Source: Acuticoccus sp051016205 (GTDB taxonomy: Bacteria > Pseudomonadota > Alphaproteobacteria > Rhizobiales > Amorphaceae). From it: a DNA stretch of 64,000 nt. The notes beneath the pieces were generated by a model, which saw only the letters and a program-made list of their open reading frames with translations, was not told the origin of the DNA and made no database searches. Shown in pieces: positions 1-7,412 of this stretch. The stretch's first letter is position 1; each line of letters opens with the position of its first letter. A program made the translations under genes and the position numbers. The stretch covers positions 6,418,096 to 6,482,095 of the forward strand of contig CP136534.1 in NCBI GenBank assembly GCA_051016205.1, in the 5' to 3' direction.

Positions 1-599
1 GATAAAAGTATGCTTAATACACATTTAGAGAGAAAGACAACAATCGAATTTTTGGACGCAGCTCTAGTGATTTGCGTGGTGGAGCGGCGGATGAAGAAGG
101 GCGTTGTTCCCAAGCGGCGCGGGCATCGTCTTCGACGCCAAACCTGATCTCCTAGATTTATTGCATCCGGCACCCGTCATCGCCGGTCCTCATTTTTCAA
201 TCATGCAGGACGGCGGTGTCAGTGCCTGATGATGCATCGTGGATGAAGCCTCTTGCCAACCGTCGTCGGTGCGCCCGTTGAAACAGGCCTGATCAGTGGA
301 GCACTCCACAGGCGTAATACCATCAAGGAGACCCTCTCCCCAGCAGATCATCAACACATCTTTAGAAACGCCGAACTGCCATCATCCGTTTGAGGCTGCC
401 ACAAGCCATGACCAAGCTTTCCACGACAGCCCTCCGGATAAGAAAGCACCGCGCGAGCATGCCGTCTCAGTCCGGATATCCGCTAAACTGCACCAAAAGT
501 GGGTCAGACCCCAAAAGTAACCCCCTAATACGGCTGAGAGAGACGGGCTTGACGCGCCGAAGCGTACTCGCAGACCTTGCGGAGAATGCTGGCGGCTCG
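1..599. other. Non-coding or decayed left edge
   Basis: I find no convincing gene here. The stretch is AT-richer at its first 60 bases and lacks the codon rhythm of the neighbours. At 493-518 the 8-mer CCAAAAGT occurs twice, separated by GGGTCAGACC. A block like this looks like the edge of a mobile element, but no transposase or matching second end is in the window, so this is only a suspicion. The decayed GNAT gene to the right seems to lose its reading frame as it enters this block. Confidence 0.4.
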
Positions 600-909
600 G
601 TCGCACCCCGATCAAATGCGCGGCGTGTCTGAGAAGCACCGTCGTGTCCGTCCTCCTCAGCTCGCGCCATGAGGTCACGACCAAGCTCAGACCCGCGGTA
701 CCTTTCGTCGACCCGCAATGGTTTGACAGCAACCATCGGTACGAGGTGAACGCAGCATGGCCGCCAAAGATCTCCTCGACGTCCTTTTCAACCGTCCATA
801 AAATCTCTTGCTTCTTGGCTTGTGCGTTGACCGTGGAAAGCTGCTGGAAAAAGACCCGTCCGATGAAATCGACTGTCGATGTGAGGGTCGGACCATCGAT
901 GCGACGGAC
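600..909 (-). pseudogene. Frameshifted GNAT N-acetyltransferase remnant
   Basis: Reading the minus strand, one frame carries GPTLTSTVDF..., then GGHAAFTSYRWLLS. At about 725-730 the similarity jumps to the neighbouring frame, which reads VKPLRVDERYRG, then LGRDLMARAEED. Joined, RWLLVKPLRVDERYRG and LGRDLMARAEE form the acetyl-CoA-binding motif A of the GNAT family. Adding one base near 727 would restore the frame, so a single-base deletion is the simplest explanation. There is no start codon close to the expected N-terminus, and the C-terminal third after about 620 is not recognisable. I therefore call it a dead gene. The family assignment rests on motif recognition only. Confidence 0.55.
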
Positions 910-979
910 GAAGCGCCGGTGATGTTTTCGCTCCTGCGACCTGCGTATCTCACTCCGACCATTTGGCCTGACAAAAAGA

Positions 980-1007
980 TTCGACAAAACTAGAATAATA
1001 GTTATAT
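980..1007 (+). promoter_or_regulatory. arsR promoter with overlapping operator-like inverted repeat
   Basis: TTCGAC (980-985) and TTATAT (1002-1007) are spaced by 16 bases, like -35 and -10 boxes. The inverted repeat AACTA-N6-TAGTT (988-1003) sits in the spacer, where an ArsR repressor dimer would block RNA polymerase. The -10 box ends only 7 bases before the ATG at 1015. Transcription would therefore begin at or next to the start codon, and no Shine-Dalgarno sequence is visible, which suggests a leaderless mRNA. Confidence 0.5.
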
Positions 1008-1014
1008 TGCTGTC

Positions 1015-1341
1015 ATGACCACGATCAGTTCCAACGCCCGCGCCCTCGCAGCTCTCGGCCATGATGCCCGACTTTCGATCTTCCGCCTCCTGGTGAAGGC
1101 CGGCGAGGACGGGCTTCGCGTGATCGATATCGGCGAGCACCTGGGACTGGCCCCATCGACGCTGGCGCACCACCTCTCGACGCTCGTCGATGCTGGGCTG
1201 GTGATTCAAGCCAAGCAGGGCCGCGAGGTGTTCAACCAGGTCGACTACACGGCCATGCGGCGCGTGCTGAGCTTTTTGACGTCAGAGTGCTGCACCGGAG
1301 TCGCTGTCCTCGCTACGGAGGAGGCTATCGGTGACGGATGA
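1015..1341 (+). CDS. ArsR/SmtB-family metalloregulator
   Basis: A 108-residue winged-helix repressor of the ArsR/SmtB family, which lets go of DNA when it binds a metal(loid). The helix-turn-helix runs through IDIGEHLGLAPSTLAHHLSTL (about residues 39-60), followed by the wing around QGREVFNQVDY. The C-terminal pair in SECCTG (around residue 90) is a plausible thiol site for As(III) or a similar soft metal. The length is normal for the family. The gene lies 45 bases before a predicted organoarsenical-type permease and most likely controls it. A second AACTA-containing sequence occurs between the two genes at about 1360-1376. The ATG at 1015 lacks a ribosome binding site, consistent with a leaderless transcript. 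Confidence 0.88.
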   Translation: MTTISSNARALAALGHDARLSIFRLLVKAGEDGLRVIDIGEHLGLAPSTLAHHLSTLVDAGLVIQAKQGREVFNQVDYTAMRRVLSFLTSECCTGVAVLATEEAIGDG

Positions 1342-1386
1342 TGCCTGTCTTCGCCCTAAAACAACTAAAATTCTAGAGGCTTGGCG

Positions 1387-2436
1387 ATGAGCGATACAAC
1401 GCTACCGGTTCGCGGGCTACGGTCCAACGTGCGGCATCTGTGGCGAGACCATCGTGTCTGGCTGGCGTCCGGGTTGATCCTTGCGGTGCTTTTCGTGCTC
1501 GACACGGCTCAGGCCGTTGACAGCGCGGCGTTCGCGATTGGAGCGCTGTCGCGCACCGCGCCCTTTCTCATACTCTCGATCGCCGTTGCCGCCTGGGCCG
1601 GGGCGACGGGGGCCGACAACCTGATTGCCAAAGCATTCACGGGAACACCGCTCCTGATGATCGGGCTTGCTGCGCTTGCCGGCGGCCTTTCACCATTCTG
1701 CTCCTGTGGCGTGATTCCACTGATCGCCGCCTTGCTGGCCATGGGTGTCCCACTATCGGCGGTCATGGCTTTCTGGCTCGCGTCGCCGATCATGGACCCG
1801 TCGATGTTCGTGCTGACTGCGGGGATGCTCGATGTTGAGTTCGCCATCGCCAAGACGCTTGCTGCGATTGGATTGGGTCTGACGGGCGGGCTGGTCGTCC
1901 ATTTCATGACCCGCGGCGGTGCGTTCGCTGACCCTCTCCGCGAAGGCGTCGGAAATGGCGGTTGCGGTGGTAGCAAGATGCGCGCGCCCAAGCCTGTCGT
2001 CTGGAATTTCTGGGCCGAGCCCGAGCGGCGCGCAAAGTTCGCACGCGAGGCGACGAAGATCACACTCTTCCTCGCGAAGTGGCTGACGCTCGCCTTTCTG
2101 CTGGAAAGTCTGATGCTCGCCTGGATTCCGGCCGAAACCGTCACCTCGGTGCTCGGTGGCGAAGGGCTTGCGCCGATCCTGTTGGCGACTGTGGTGGGTG
2201 TCCCGGCCTATCTGAACGGCTATGCAGCCCTGCCGCTCGTCGGGGGTCTCATCGAGCAAGGCATGGCGCCCGGTGCGGGCATGGCGTTCCTGGTCGCAGG
2301 TGGGGTGACCTCCATCCCCGCTGCCATGGCGGTCTGGGCTTTGGCGCGTCCCCCGGTCTTCCTGCTCTACCTTGTCCTTTCGTTGAGCGGAGCCTTCGCT
2401 TCGGGCGTCTTGTTTCAGCTCTGGCAGGTGCTCTGA
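1387..2436 (+). CDS. ArsP/UPF0718-family membrane permease
   Basis: A 349-residue polytopic inner-membrane protein of the permease family PF03773, which includes the organoarsenical exporter ArsP. The diagnostic stretch SPFCSCGVIPLIAALLAMG (about residues 104-122) carries the Cys pair that binds trivalent organoarsenicals in ArsP proteins, and SPIMDPSMF follows it. About eight to ten hydrophobic segments are visible, with a Gly- and Cys-containing cytoplasmic loop (GGCGGSK, about residue 194) in the middle. I start at the ATG at 1387, preceded by AGAGG, and not at the TTG six bases earlier. Its place behind an ArsR regulator supports metalloid efflux. Members of the family also occur with other metals, so the substrate is an inference. 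Confidence 0.85.
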   Translation: MSDTTLPVRGLRSNVRHLWRDHRVWLASGLILAVLFVLDTAQAVDSAAFAIGALSRTAPFLILSIAVAAWAGATGADNLIAKAFTGTPLLMIGLAALAGGLSPFCSCGVIPLIAALLAMGVPLSAVMAFWLASPIMDPSMFVLTAGMLDVEFAIAKTLAAIGLGLTGGLVVHFMTRGGAFADPLREGVGNGGCGGSKMRAPKPVVWNFWAEPERRAKFAREATKITLFLAKWLTLAFLLESLMLAWIPAETVTSVLGGEGLAPILLATVVGVPAYLNGYAALPLVGGLIEQGMAPGAGMAFLVAGGVTSIPAAMAVWALARPPVFLLYLVLSLSGAFASGVLFQLWQVL

Positions 2437-2545
2437 CGCTTGTCCTAACCGGCGGTGACGCGCCACTTCCACCTTCGGTCTGGTGACGCTCCCTGCACGG
2501 AACATTGGCGCTGTCTTTGGGCAAGCTGAAGCGACAAGGTTACCA

Positions 2546-2582
2546 AAACCGGCCATGTGTGTGCGGGCCCAATGGCCGGTTT
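2546..2582 (+). terminator. Stem-loop terminator after the permease gene
   Basis: AAACCGGCCAT (2546-2556) pairs perfectly with ATGGCCGGTTT (2572-2582) across a 15-base loop. The stem ends in TTT but no longer U-run follows, so termination may be partial. It lies 110 bases past the permease stop. Confidence 0.5.
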
Positions 2583-2965
2583 CCCCGCGACGCAGACCTT
2601 AGAAAACGATGGCACCGTGCGGACTAGGAGCACGCCGCCACGCGATCAACCGCCTCCCGCTTGAATGCCTCTGGCAACAACCTGCGCCGTCTCTCGCCGA
2701 CTGGACAGTCCAACTTTGGCTCGAAAGGCTATCCTCGGTGTCCGCCAGACCGGGGTAGGATCATTCCGCTGTGCGCTAAATCGCGGTTAGAAGGGTCGGT
2801 CCGGCAGGGCCGCAACGCTCGCCGGTTGAGCGTTGGCGAGGGCCGGACGCCTGGGCATCTGGCTGCCCACTTCAGAAGGTGAAGTGTCTGCCAGGAGCGC
2901 AGGACCAGTGCGAGAAGGCAGACGAACATGCCATAGTCGGCCCGGTCGAACATGGAGATGACGCG
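2583..2965 (+). promoter_or_regulatory. Highly structured leader of the first amidohydrolase gene
   Basis: This 380-base stretch has no convincing gene but contains three nested or consecutive stem-loops. A loose one lies at about 2730-2760 (ATCCT pairing with AGGAT). A nested one at 2799-2848 has an outer stem GTCCGGC/GCCGGAC and an inner stem CAACGCTC/GAGCGTTG. The third, at 2886-2923, has an outer stem GTCTGCC/GGCAGAC, purine-rich internal loops AGGAG and AGAA, and an inner stem CGCA/TGCG. The last one ends 42 bases before the ATG of the amidohydrolase. Two helices around a purine-rich internal loop resemble small ligand-binding leader RNAs, but I cannot match it to a named class. Confidence 0.4.
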
Positions 2966-4402
2966 ATGGCGACGACGCTGATCGAGAACGCAGCATGGGC
3001 GATTGCTTGGGACGCTCAAGAAAAGCGCCACGTCTATCGGGTCGATGTGGATGTCGCCTTCACCGATGATCGCATCGTCCACGTCGGTCCGAAGTACTCA
3101 GGTGCGGCCGACACCAAGATCGACGGACGTTCCATTATGGTGATGCCCGGCCTTGTCGACATCCATGCCCATCCACAGCACGAGCCGTCCTACCGTGGCA
3201 TCCGTGAGGAACACGGGGTGCGCAACCAGTATATGACGGGGCTCTACGAGCGCTCGCAGGCCTATGGTGCGCCGGACGATGCGTTCCGCGAAGCAAGCTT
3301 CGAAGTTGCCGCAGCCGAGCTCCTTTTGTCCGGAACCACGAGCCTTTGCGACATCGGCGGCAATTGGGACGGTTGGGCGGACCTCTTCGCCCGCACGGGT
3401 TTGCGCGGGTTTCTGGCGCCCGGATTTGCCACCGCCCGCTGGACCATGGCGAACGATCACACCCTCGGCTTCGACTGGGACGAGGGGCGTGGCCGCGCGG
3501 GGCTTGATGCCGCTTTGGCGCTTATCGATGGGCTGTCCGCCCACCCTTCCGGTCGCCTGTCGGGTGTCGTTTCCCCCATGCAGGTTGAAAATTGTTCAGC
3601 CGAACTCCTGCGGGATGGCTTTGCGGCGGCGCAGGACCGGGGCCTCCCGTTCACACTGCACATCGCCCAGGGGGTGATGGAGGTGCACGAGATCATCCGC
3701 CGCCACGGTGTGACGCCAATCCAATGGGCGCACGAACTTGACATCCTCGCGCCGGGTACGATCCTCGGCCACGCTCTCTTTCTCGACCGCCATTCCTGGA
3801 TCAACTGGTGGACGGACAAGGACCTGACATTGATCGCCGAAAGTGGCACGGCCGTCGCGCACTGCCCCACGCCGTTTTCGCGCTACGGTCACGTGATGGA
3901 GAATTTCGGCGACTATGTGCGCGCCGGTGTGACCATGGGGATCGGCACCGACACCGCGCCGCACAACATGCTTGAAGAAATCCGCAAAGCCTCGACCCTT
4001 GCTCGCATAGCCGGTCGCGACATCGAGGCGGTGTCGACCGAGATGATGTTCCATGCCGCGACCGTCGGCGGCGCGAAGGCGTTGATGCGCTACGACATCG
4101 GCGCCCTCGCCGAAGGCATGAAGGCCGACATCGTCTTGGTGGACCTTGCCAACCCCTGGATGCAGCCGGCGCGCGATCCGCTGCGCTCGCTCATCTTCCA
4201 CGCTGCCGATCGAGCGGTGCGCGATGTCTTCGTGGATGGCAGGCAGGTGGTGGCGAACGGTGAGGTTCTCACCATCGACCACGGCGATGCCTGTGCGCGG
4301 CTGACGGACGGGCAGGCGCGCATGATGAAGCGCGTGCCCGAGCGTGACTATCTCGGCCGGTCCGCCGATGAGATCACGCCCCTCAGCCTTCCCCTCGTCT
4401 GA
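2966..4402 (+). CDS. Amidohydrolase (cytosine deaminase/chlorohydrolase type), paralogue A
   Basis: A 478-residue cytoplasmic metal-dependent hydrolase of the amidohydrolase superfamily (PF01979). Predicted metal ligands are His67 and His69 (HAHP), His232 (LHIAQ), His269 (GHALFLD) and Asp329 (GTDTAPHN), the set of the ATZ/TRZ and deaminase branch. It shares its opening (TTLI...WA...W) and its GIREEHG segment with the gene at 14573-16036, and is also related to 4430-5866, so these three are paralogues. I start at the ATG at 2966, preceded by GGAG at 2954. An upstream GTG in frame has no ribosome binding site and lies inside a hairpin. The gene converges on paralogue B with 27 bases between stops. 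The reaction is probably hydrolytic deamination or ring opening of a nitrogen heterocycle, with substrate unknown. Confidence 0.85.
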   Translation: MATTLIENAAWAIAWDAQEKRHVYRVDVDVAFTDDRIVHVGPKYSGAADTKIDGRSIMVMPGLVDIHAHPQHEPSYRGIREEHGVRNQYMTGLYERSQAYGAPDDAFREASFEVAAAELLLSGTTSLCDIGGNWDGWADLFARTGLRGFLAPGFATARWTMANDHTLGFDWDEGRGRAGLDAALALIDGLSAHPSGRLSGVVSPMQVENCSAELLRDGFAAAQDRGLPFTLHIAQGVMEVHEIIRRHGVTPIQWAHELDILAPGTILGHALFLDRHSWINWWTDKDLTLIAESGTAVAHCPTPFSRYGHVMENFGDYVRAGVTMGIGTDTAPHNMLEEIRKASTLARIAGRDIEAVSTEMMFHAATVGGAKALMRYDIGALAEGMKADIVLVDLANPWMQPARDPLRSLIFHAADRAVRDVFVDGRQVVANGEVLTIDHGDACARLTDGQARMMKRVPERDYLGRSADEITPLSLPLV

Positions 4403-4429
4403 CGGCCGCCTGTGATTGCAGGGCGGGGG

Positions 4430-5866
4430 TTAATGGACGAGGGGAATGCAGCGGGGAAAAACCTCCTCGCAGCTCCGTCCGCCCCAGTCGCGCTCGGCCA
4501 TCGTGGCGATGGTCTTCTCCTGGCCCTCCGCGAGACGACGGGCTGCCGCGCGGTGGTCCATGGTGAGCACTTCGCCCTCCGCCACGATCCTTCGACCGTT
4601 CACGTAGACCTCGCGAATGGGCCGCTCCTGCGCTGAGAAGAAGAGACTTCTCAGCGGATCACGCGCCGGCTGCATGAGGGGATGGTCCATGTCGACAAGC
4701 ACCAGATCGGCCTTGGCACCGACGGCAATGCGGCCGAGATCATCCCTGCCGAGCGCCTTTGCACCGCCGACGGTGGCCGCATGGAATGTGTCGCCCAGGG
4801 TGATCGCGTGGGTATCCTCGGCGGCAATCTTGCACGCGACCGTCGCCCAGCGCACCTCGTCCACCGCGTTGTGTGGGAAGGTGTCGCAGCCGATCCCGAG
4901 GTTGACGCCCGCCTCGCGATAGGACGCGAAACTCTTCAACAGGCGCCCGCGTCGCGCCTGTATGACGGGGCAGTGCGCCACCGTCGTGCCGCTCGTTGCA
5001 ATGAGGTCGAGGTCGTTGCGGTCCGGCCAGTGGAGCTTTGGATGCTCGTCGATAAAGAGCGCATGCCCCAGCGTGGCACGCGGACCGAGGAAACCCACCT
5101 TCGCGAGCCATTGCACTGGGGTCAGCCCGTGCCGGTCGATCATCTCGCGGAACTCTACGACGCTTTGACTGGCGTGGGTCTGGATCGGCAGGCCCCGCTC
5201 CTCAGCCGCGTCCACAGCATCGCGCATCAAACCTTCGGTGACGCTGTCGACCTGCATGGGGTAGAGCATCGGCTGGACAAGGCCGTCGGGATCGGCGCGT
5301 AAGGCATCGACGATCTGAAGCGCGCGCTTGAAGTCCGCTTCGCCCTTCGCCTCATTCCATTCATAGCGCATCGCGTGGCCGTTGGGCGTGTAGTAGCGCG
5401 AGGAGCTGAAGCCGGGGCCGATCACCGTGCGCAGGCCGGTGCGCTTGGCGTTCTCCACCCACTCCGAATAGGGCGTCGTCATCTCCACGAAGGTGGTGCA
5501 GCCGCTCTTTGCAAGCTCGCACGCGGCCACGTCGTAGCAAGCGCTGACGTACTCGGGCTGGAGCCTGAGGAGCGGGTTGATCTCGAACAAGGTGGTGTTG
5601 AACATCAACTTGCTGTCGATCTCTTCGTTGAGCCCCTTGCCGTTGGTGATGTGGCTCGCGTGGGTGTGGATGTTGACGAGGCCGGGCATCACCATCAGGG
5701 ACCGCCCGTCGATGGTCTCGTCCACTGTGCCGGCAAAGTTCGGCCCCACATGGGTCAACTGGTCGCCGGTAAACACCACGTCGAACCCGCGGCCGTATTC
5801 GTGCCGCTCCTCCGCAGCGTTCCAGACCACGGCCCAGTCCACGTCCTTGATGAGCGTGGTGGTCAT
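4430..5866 (-). CDS. Amidohydrolase (cytosine deaminase/chlorohydrolase type), paralogue B
   Basis: A 478-residue amidohydrolase-superfamily enzyme with ligands His67 and His69 (HTHA), His231 (THASQ), His268 (GHALFID) and Asp328 (GCDTFPHN). It aligns over its whole length with the genes at 2966 and 14573, but the loop after the first His pair differs: SHITNGKGLNEEID here, against an EPSYRGIREEHG-like stretch in the other two. That loop helps shape the active site in this superfamily, so a different substrate is likely. The ATG at 5866 was chosen because homology with the paralogues begins there. The open frame extends further upstream but reads as noise. It is the last gene of the long minus-strand operon starting at 14474 or 13075, 31 bases after the previous stop. 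Confidence 0.85.
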   Translation of the reverse strand: MTTTLIKDVDWAVVWNAAEERHEYGRGFDVVFTGDQLTHVGPNFAGTVDETIDGRSLMVMPGLVNIHTHASHITNGKGLNEEIDSKLMFNTTLFEINPLLRLQPEYVSACYDVAACELAKSGCTTFVEMTTPYSEWVENAKRTGLRTVIGPGFSSSRYYTPNGHAMRYEWNEAKGEADFKRALQIVDALRADPDGLVQPMLYPMQVDSVTEGLMRDAVDAAEERGLPIQTHASQSVVEFREMIDRHGLTPVQWLAKVGFLGPRATLGHALFIDEHPKLHWPDRNDLDLIATSGTTVAHCPVIQARRGRLLKSFASYREAGVNLGIGCDTFPHNAVDEVRWATVACKIAAEDTHAITLGDTFHAATVGGAKALGRDDLGRIAVGAKADLVLVDMDHPLMQPARDPLRSLFFSAQERPIREVYVNGRRIVAEGEVLTMDHRAAARRLAEGQEKTIATMAERDWGGRSCEEVFPRCIPLVH

Positions 5867-5897
5867 GCCGGCTCGCCAAGTGTCAGAGGCCCGGTCA

Positions 5898-7325
5898 TCA
5901 GTAGTGCGTGCCGCGCCAGATCGTCTCCGGCTCGGCGACCATGTTCCAGGTGCCGGTGCGCTCGAGCGCGTCGTCCATCTCCCGCTTTGCGTAGTCGAGG
6001 ATCTCGCCCTCGTCGACGTGAGCGACCTTGCGGCCTTCCATGAGAATGCGGCCGTCGACGAGGACCGTGTCGACGTCCGAGCCCACCGCAAAATTGGCGA
6101 TGCGGAAGACCGGCATATGCGGCGGGTAAAGGTGCGGCTTGCGCATATCGATGAGGATGACATCGGCCCGCTTGCCCACCTCCAGCGAACCGACGAGGTC
6201 GCCGAGCCCGACGGCGTGCGCGGCGTCGATGGTCACCATCTCCAGCGCCTTGCCGACGGGAAGCACCTGCGCGTCTCGTTTGGCGCGGCGGTGATAGTGC
6301 ATGCACTGGAACATGTGACGGAACATGTCGTAGCTGCGGTCGGGCGCGGTGCCATCGGAGCCGATGCAGACCGTCACGCCCATGTCGATGAGCTCTGGAA
6401 CCGGGCAGCGGCCCCAGATGGACATCACCGCACTCGGATTGTGCACCACGTTGGCGCCATGCTCGGCGAGGAGGTCGAGCTCTTCAGGCTCAAGGTCCAC
6501 GCAGTGCGACAGGAGCGCATCGGGCCCGAGCATGCCGAACTCCTCATGGGCAAGTTTGATACTCCCCGTGCGATGCCCGTCCTGGGTGAAGACCACGCCC
6601 TTCTGCCGCGCCAACTCGCGCACGATGCCGGACTGCTTGAATGCGAGGTCGATCACCTCGTCGTGCTCGCCCCGGCGCTGCACGGGGGCGAGGAGACACA
6701 CGTTGATGCGCTGATCATCCTTGCCGTGCCACGTCTCCACCACCTGCCCGCAGGTCTCGAGCTGGGTGTCGAATGTCACGGATTTCTTGGTAACGGCTCC
6801 GTTGGTGATGTCTGTGAATTCGCGCGGAAAGGGCGGGCGGCCGGGCCCCACGGCAAGCACAGAACGGATGCCGATCGTGCGGTTCGCTTCGCAGTGGCGG
6901 TCGGCATAGAGCGGATCGTCGACGCGCATGTGGGAATCGCCGCCGCCCATCAAGGAAAGGCCCGTGGTGGTGCCGCACTTCAAACGCTCCAGCGCCGAGA
7001 GCAGCGCCTCCGCTTCCCAAAAGCCCGGCGTGGAGCCCACCGGATAGATCTTCGCACACGCGTCGAACCAGGCGCTGGAATCGCCTGCGCCGATGGTCTT
7101 GATGAGCCCGTGGCCGGCATGGGCGTGGGCATCTACGAGGCCCGGCAGCACCACCTTGTCGCGCGCGTCGATGGTGCGGGGCGCACTGTGGTCGCGCTCC
7201 ACCTCCTCGGTGGTGCCGACGGCGAGGATGCTGTTGCCCTCGATGGCGACGGCACCATCCTCGATCACACGCCGCTCGGGGTCGACGGTGATGATCGTTC
7301 CGTGGGTGATGAGGATGTCGGCCAT
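5898..7325 (-). CDS. Amidohydrolase-superfamily hydrolase
   Basis: A 475-residue member of the amidohydrolase superfamily, only distantly related to its neighbours. The N-terminal beta-sandwich strands (ADILITHGTIITVDPERR) and the first metal motif HAHAG (His67, His69) are clear. So are SHCVDLEPEE (His274) and GSDGTAPD (Asp324). The usual single His at the end of strand five is not obvious: the region reads VVFTQDGHRTGS, so either His251 or a non-His residue would serve. The C-terminal part (LGSLEVGKRADVILIDMRKPHL) is typical. It belongs to the minus-strand operon behind the peptide-type ABC transporter genes, which suggests it acts on an imported compound. The substrate is unknown. Confidence 0.8.
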   Translation of the reverse strand: MADILITHGTIITVDPERRVIEDGAVAIEGNSILAVGTTEEVERDHSAPRTIDARDKVVLPGLVDAHAHAGHGLIKTIGAGDSSAWFDACAKIYPVGSTPGFWEAEALLSALERLKCGTTTGLSLMGGGDSHMRVDDPLYADRHCEANRTIGIRSVLAVGPGRPPFPREFTDITNGAVTKKSVTFDTQLETCGQVVETWHGKDDQRINVCLLAPVQRRGEHDEVIDLAFKQSGIVRELARQKGVVFTQDGHRTGSIKLAHEEFGMLGPDALLSHCVDLEPEELDLLAEHGANVVHNPSAVMSIWGRCPVPELIDMGVTVCIGSDGTAPDRSYDMFRHMFQCMHYHRRAKRDAQVLPVGKALEMVTIDAAHAVGLGDLVGSLEVGKRADVILIDMRKPHLYPPHMPVFRIANFAVGSDVDTVLVDGRILMEGRKVAHVDEGEILDYAKREMDDALERTGTWNMVAEPETIWRGTHY

Positions 7326-7372
7326 GGTGCCAGATCCGATCGTGTGAGGCTTCAGGGTTAGGCGGCGGCTAT

Positions 7373-7402
7373 GGGCGACGCGGACAAAGGCCCGCGCCGC
7401 CC
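7373..7402 (-). terminator. Intergenic stem-loop after the solute-binding-protein gene
   Basis: On the plus strand GGGCGACGCGG (7373-7383) faces CCGCGCCGCCC (7392-7402): eleven pairs with one non-Watson-Crick position and an 8-base loop. It lies just past the stop of the binding-protein gene (7413) and before the next gene of the same operon. There is no U-run. It more likely protects the binding-protein mRNA from 3' exonucleases, or partly attenuates transcription, than ends the transcript. Confidence 0.5.
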
Positions 7403-7412
7403 GGCGTGATGG

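Noticed and set aside
382..1209. 275-codon open frame on the minus strand overlapping arsR
   Set aside because: It runs through the arsR coding strand and the promoter. Only its middle part has meaning, as the first half of the decayed GNAT gene, so it is not a gene of its own.
5577..7361. 594-codon plus-strand open frame opposite two amidohydrolases
   Set aside because: It is an antisense artefact. Both minus-strand proteins carry intact metal-binding motifs.
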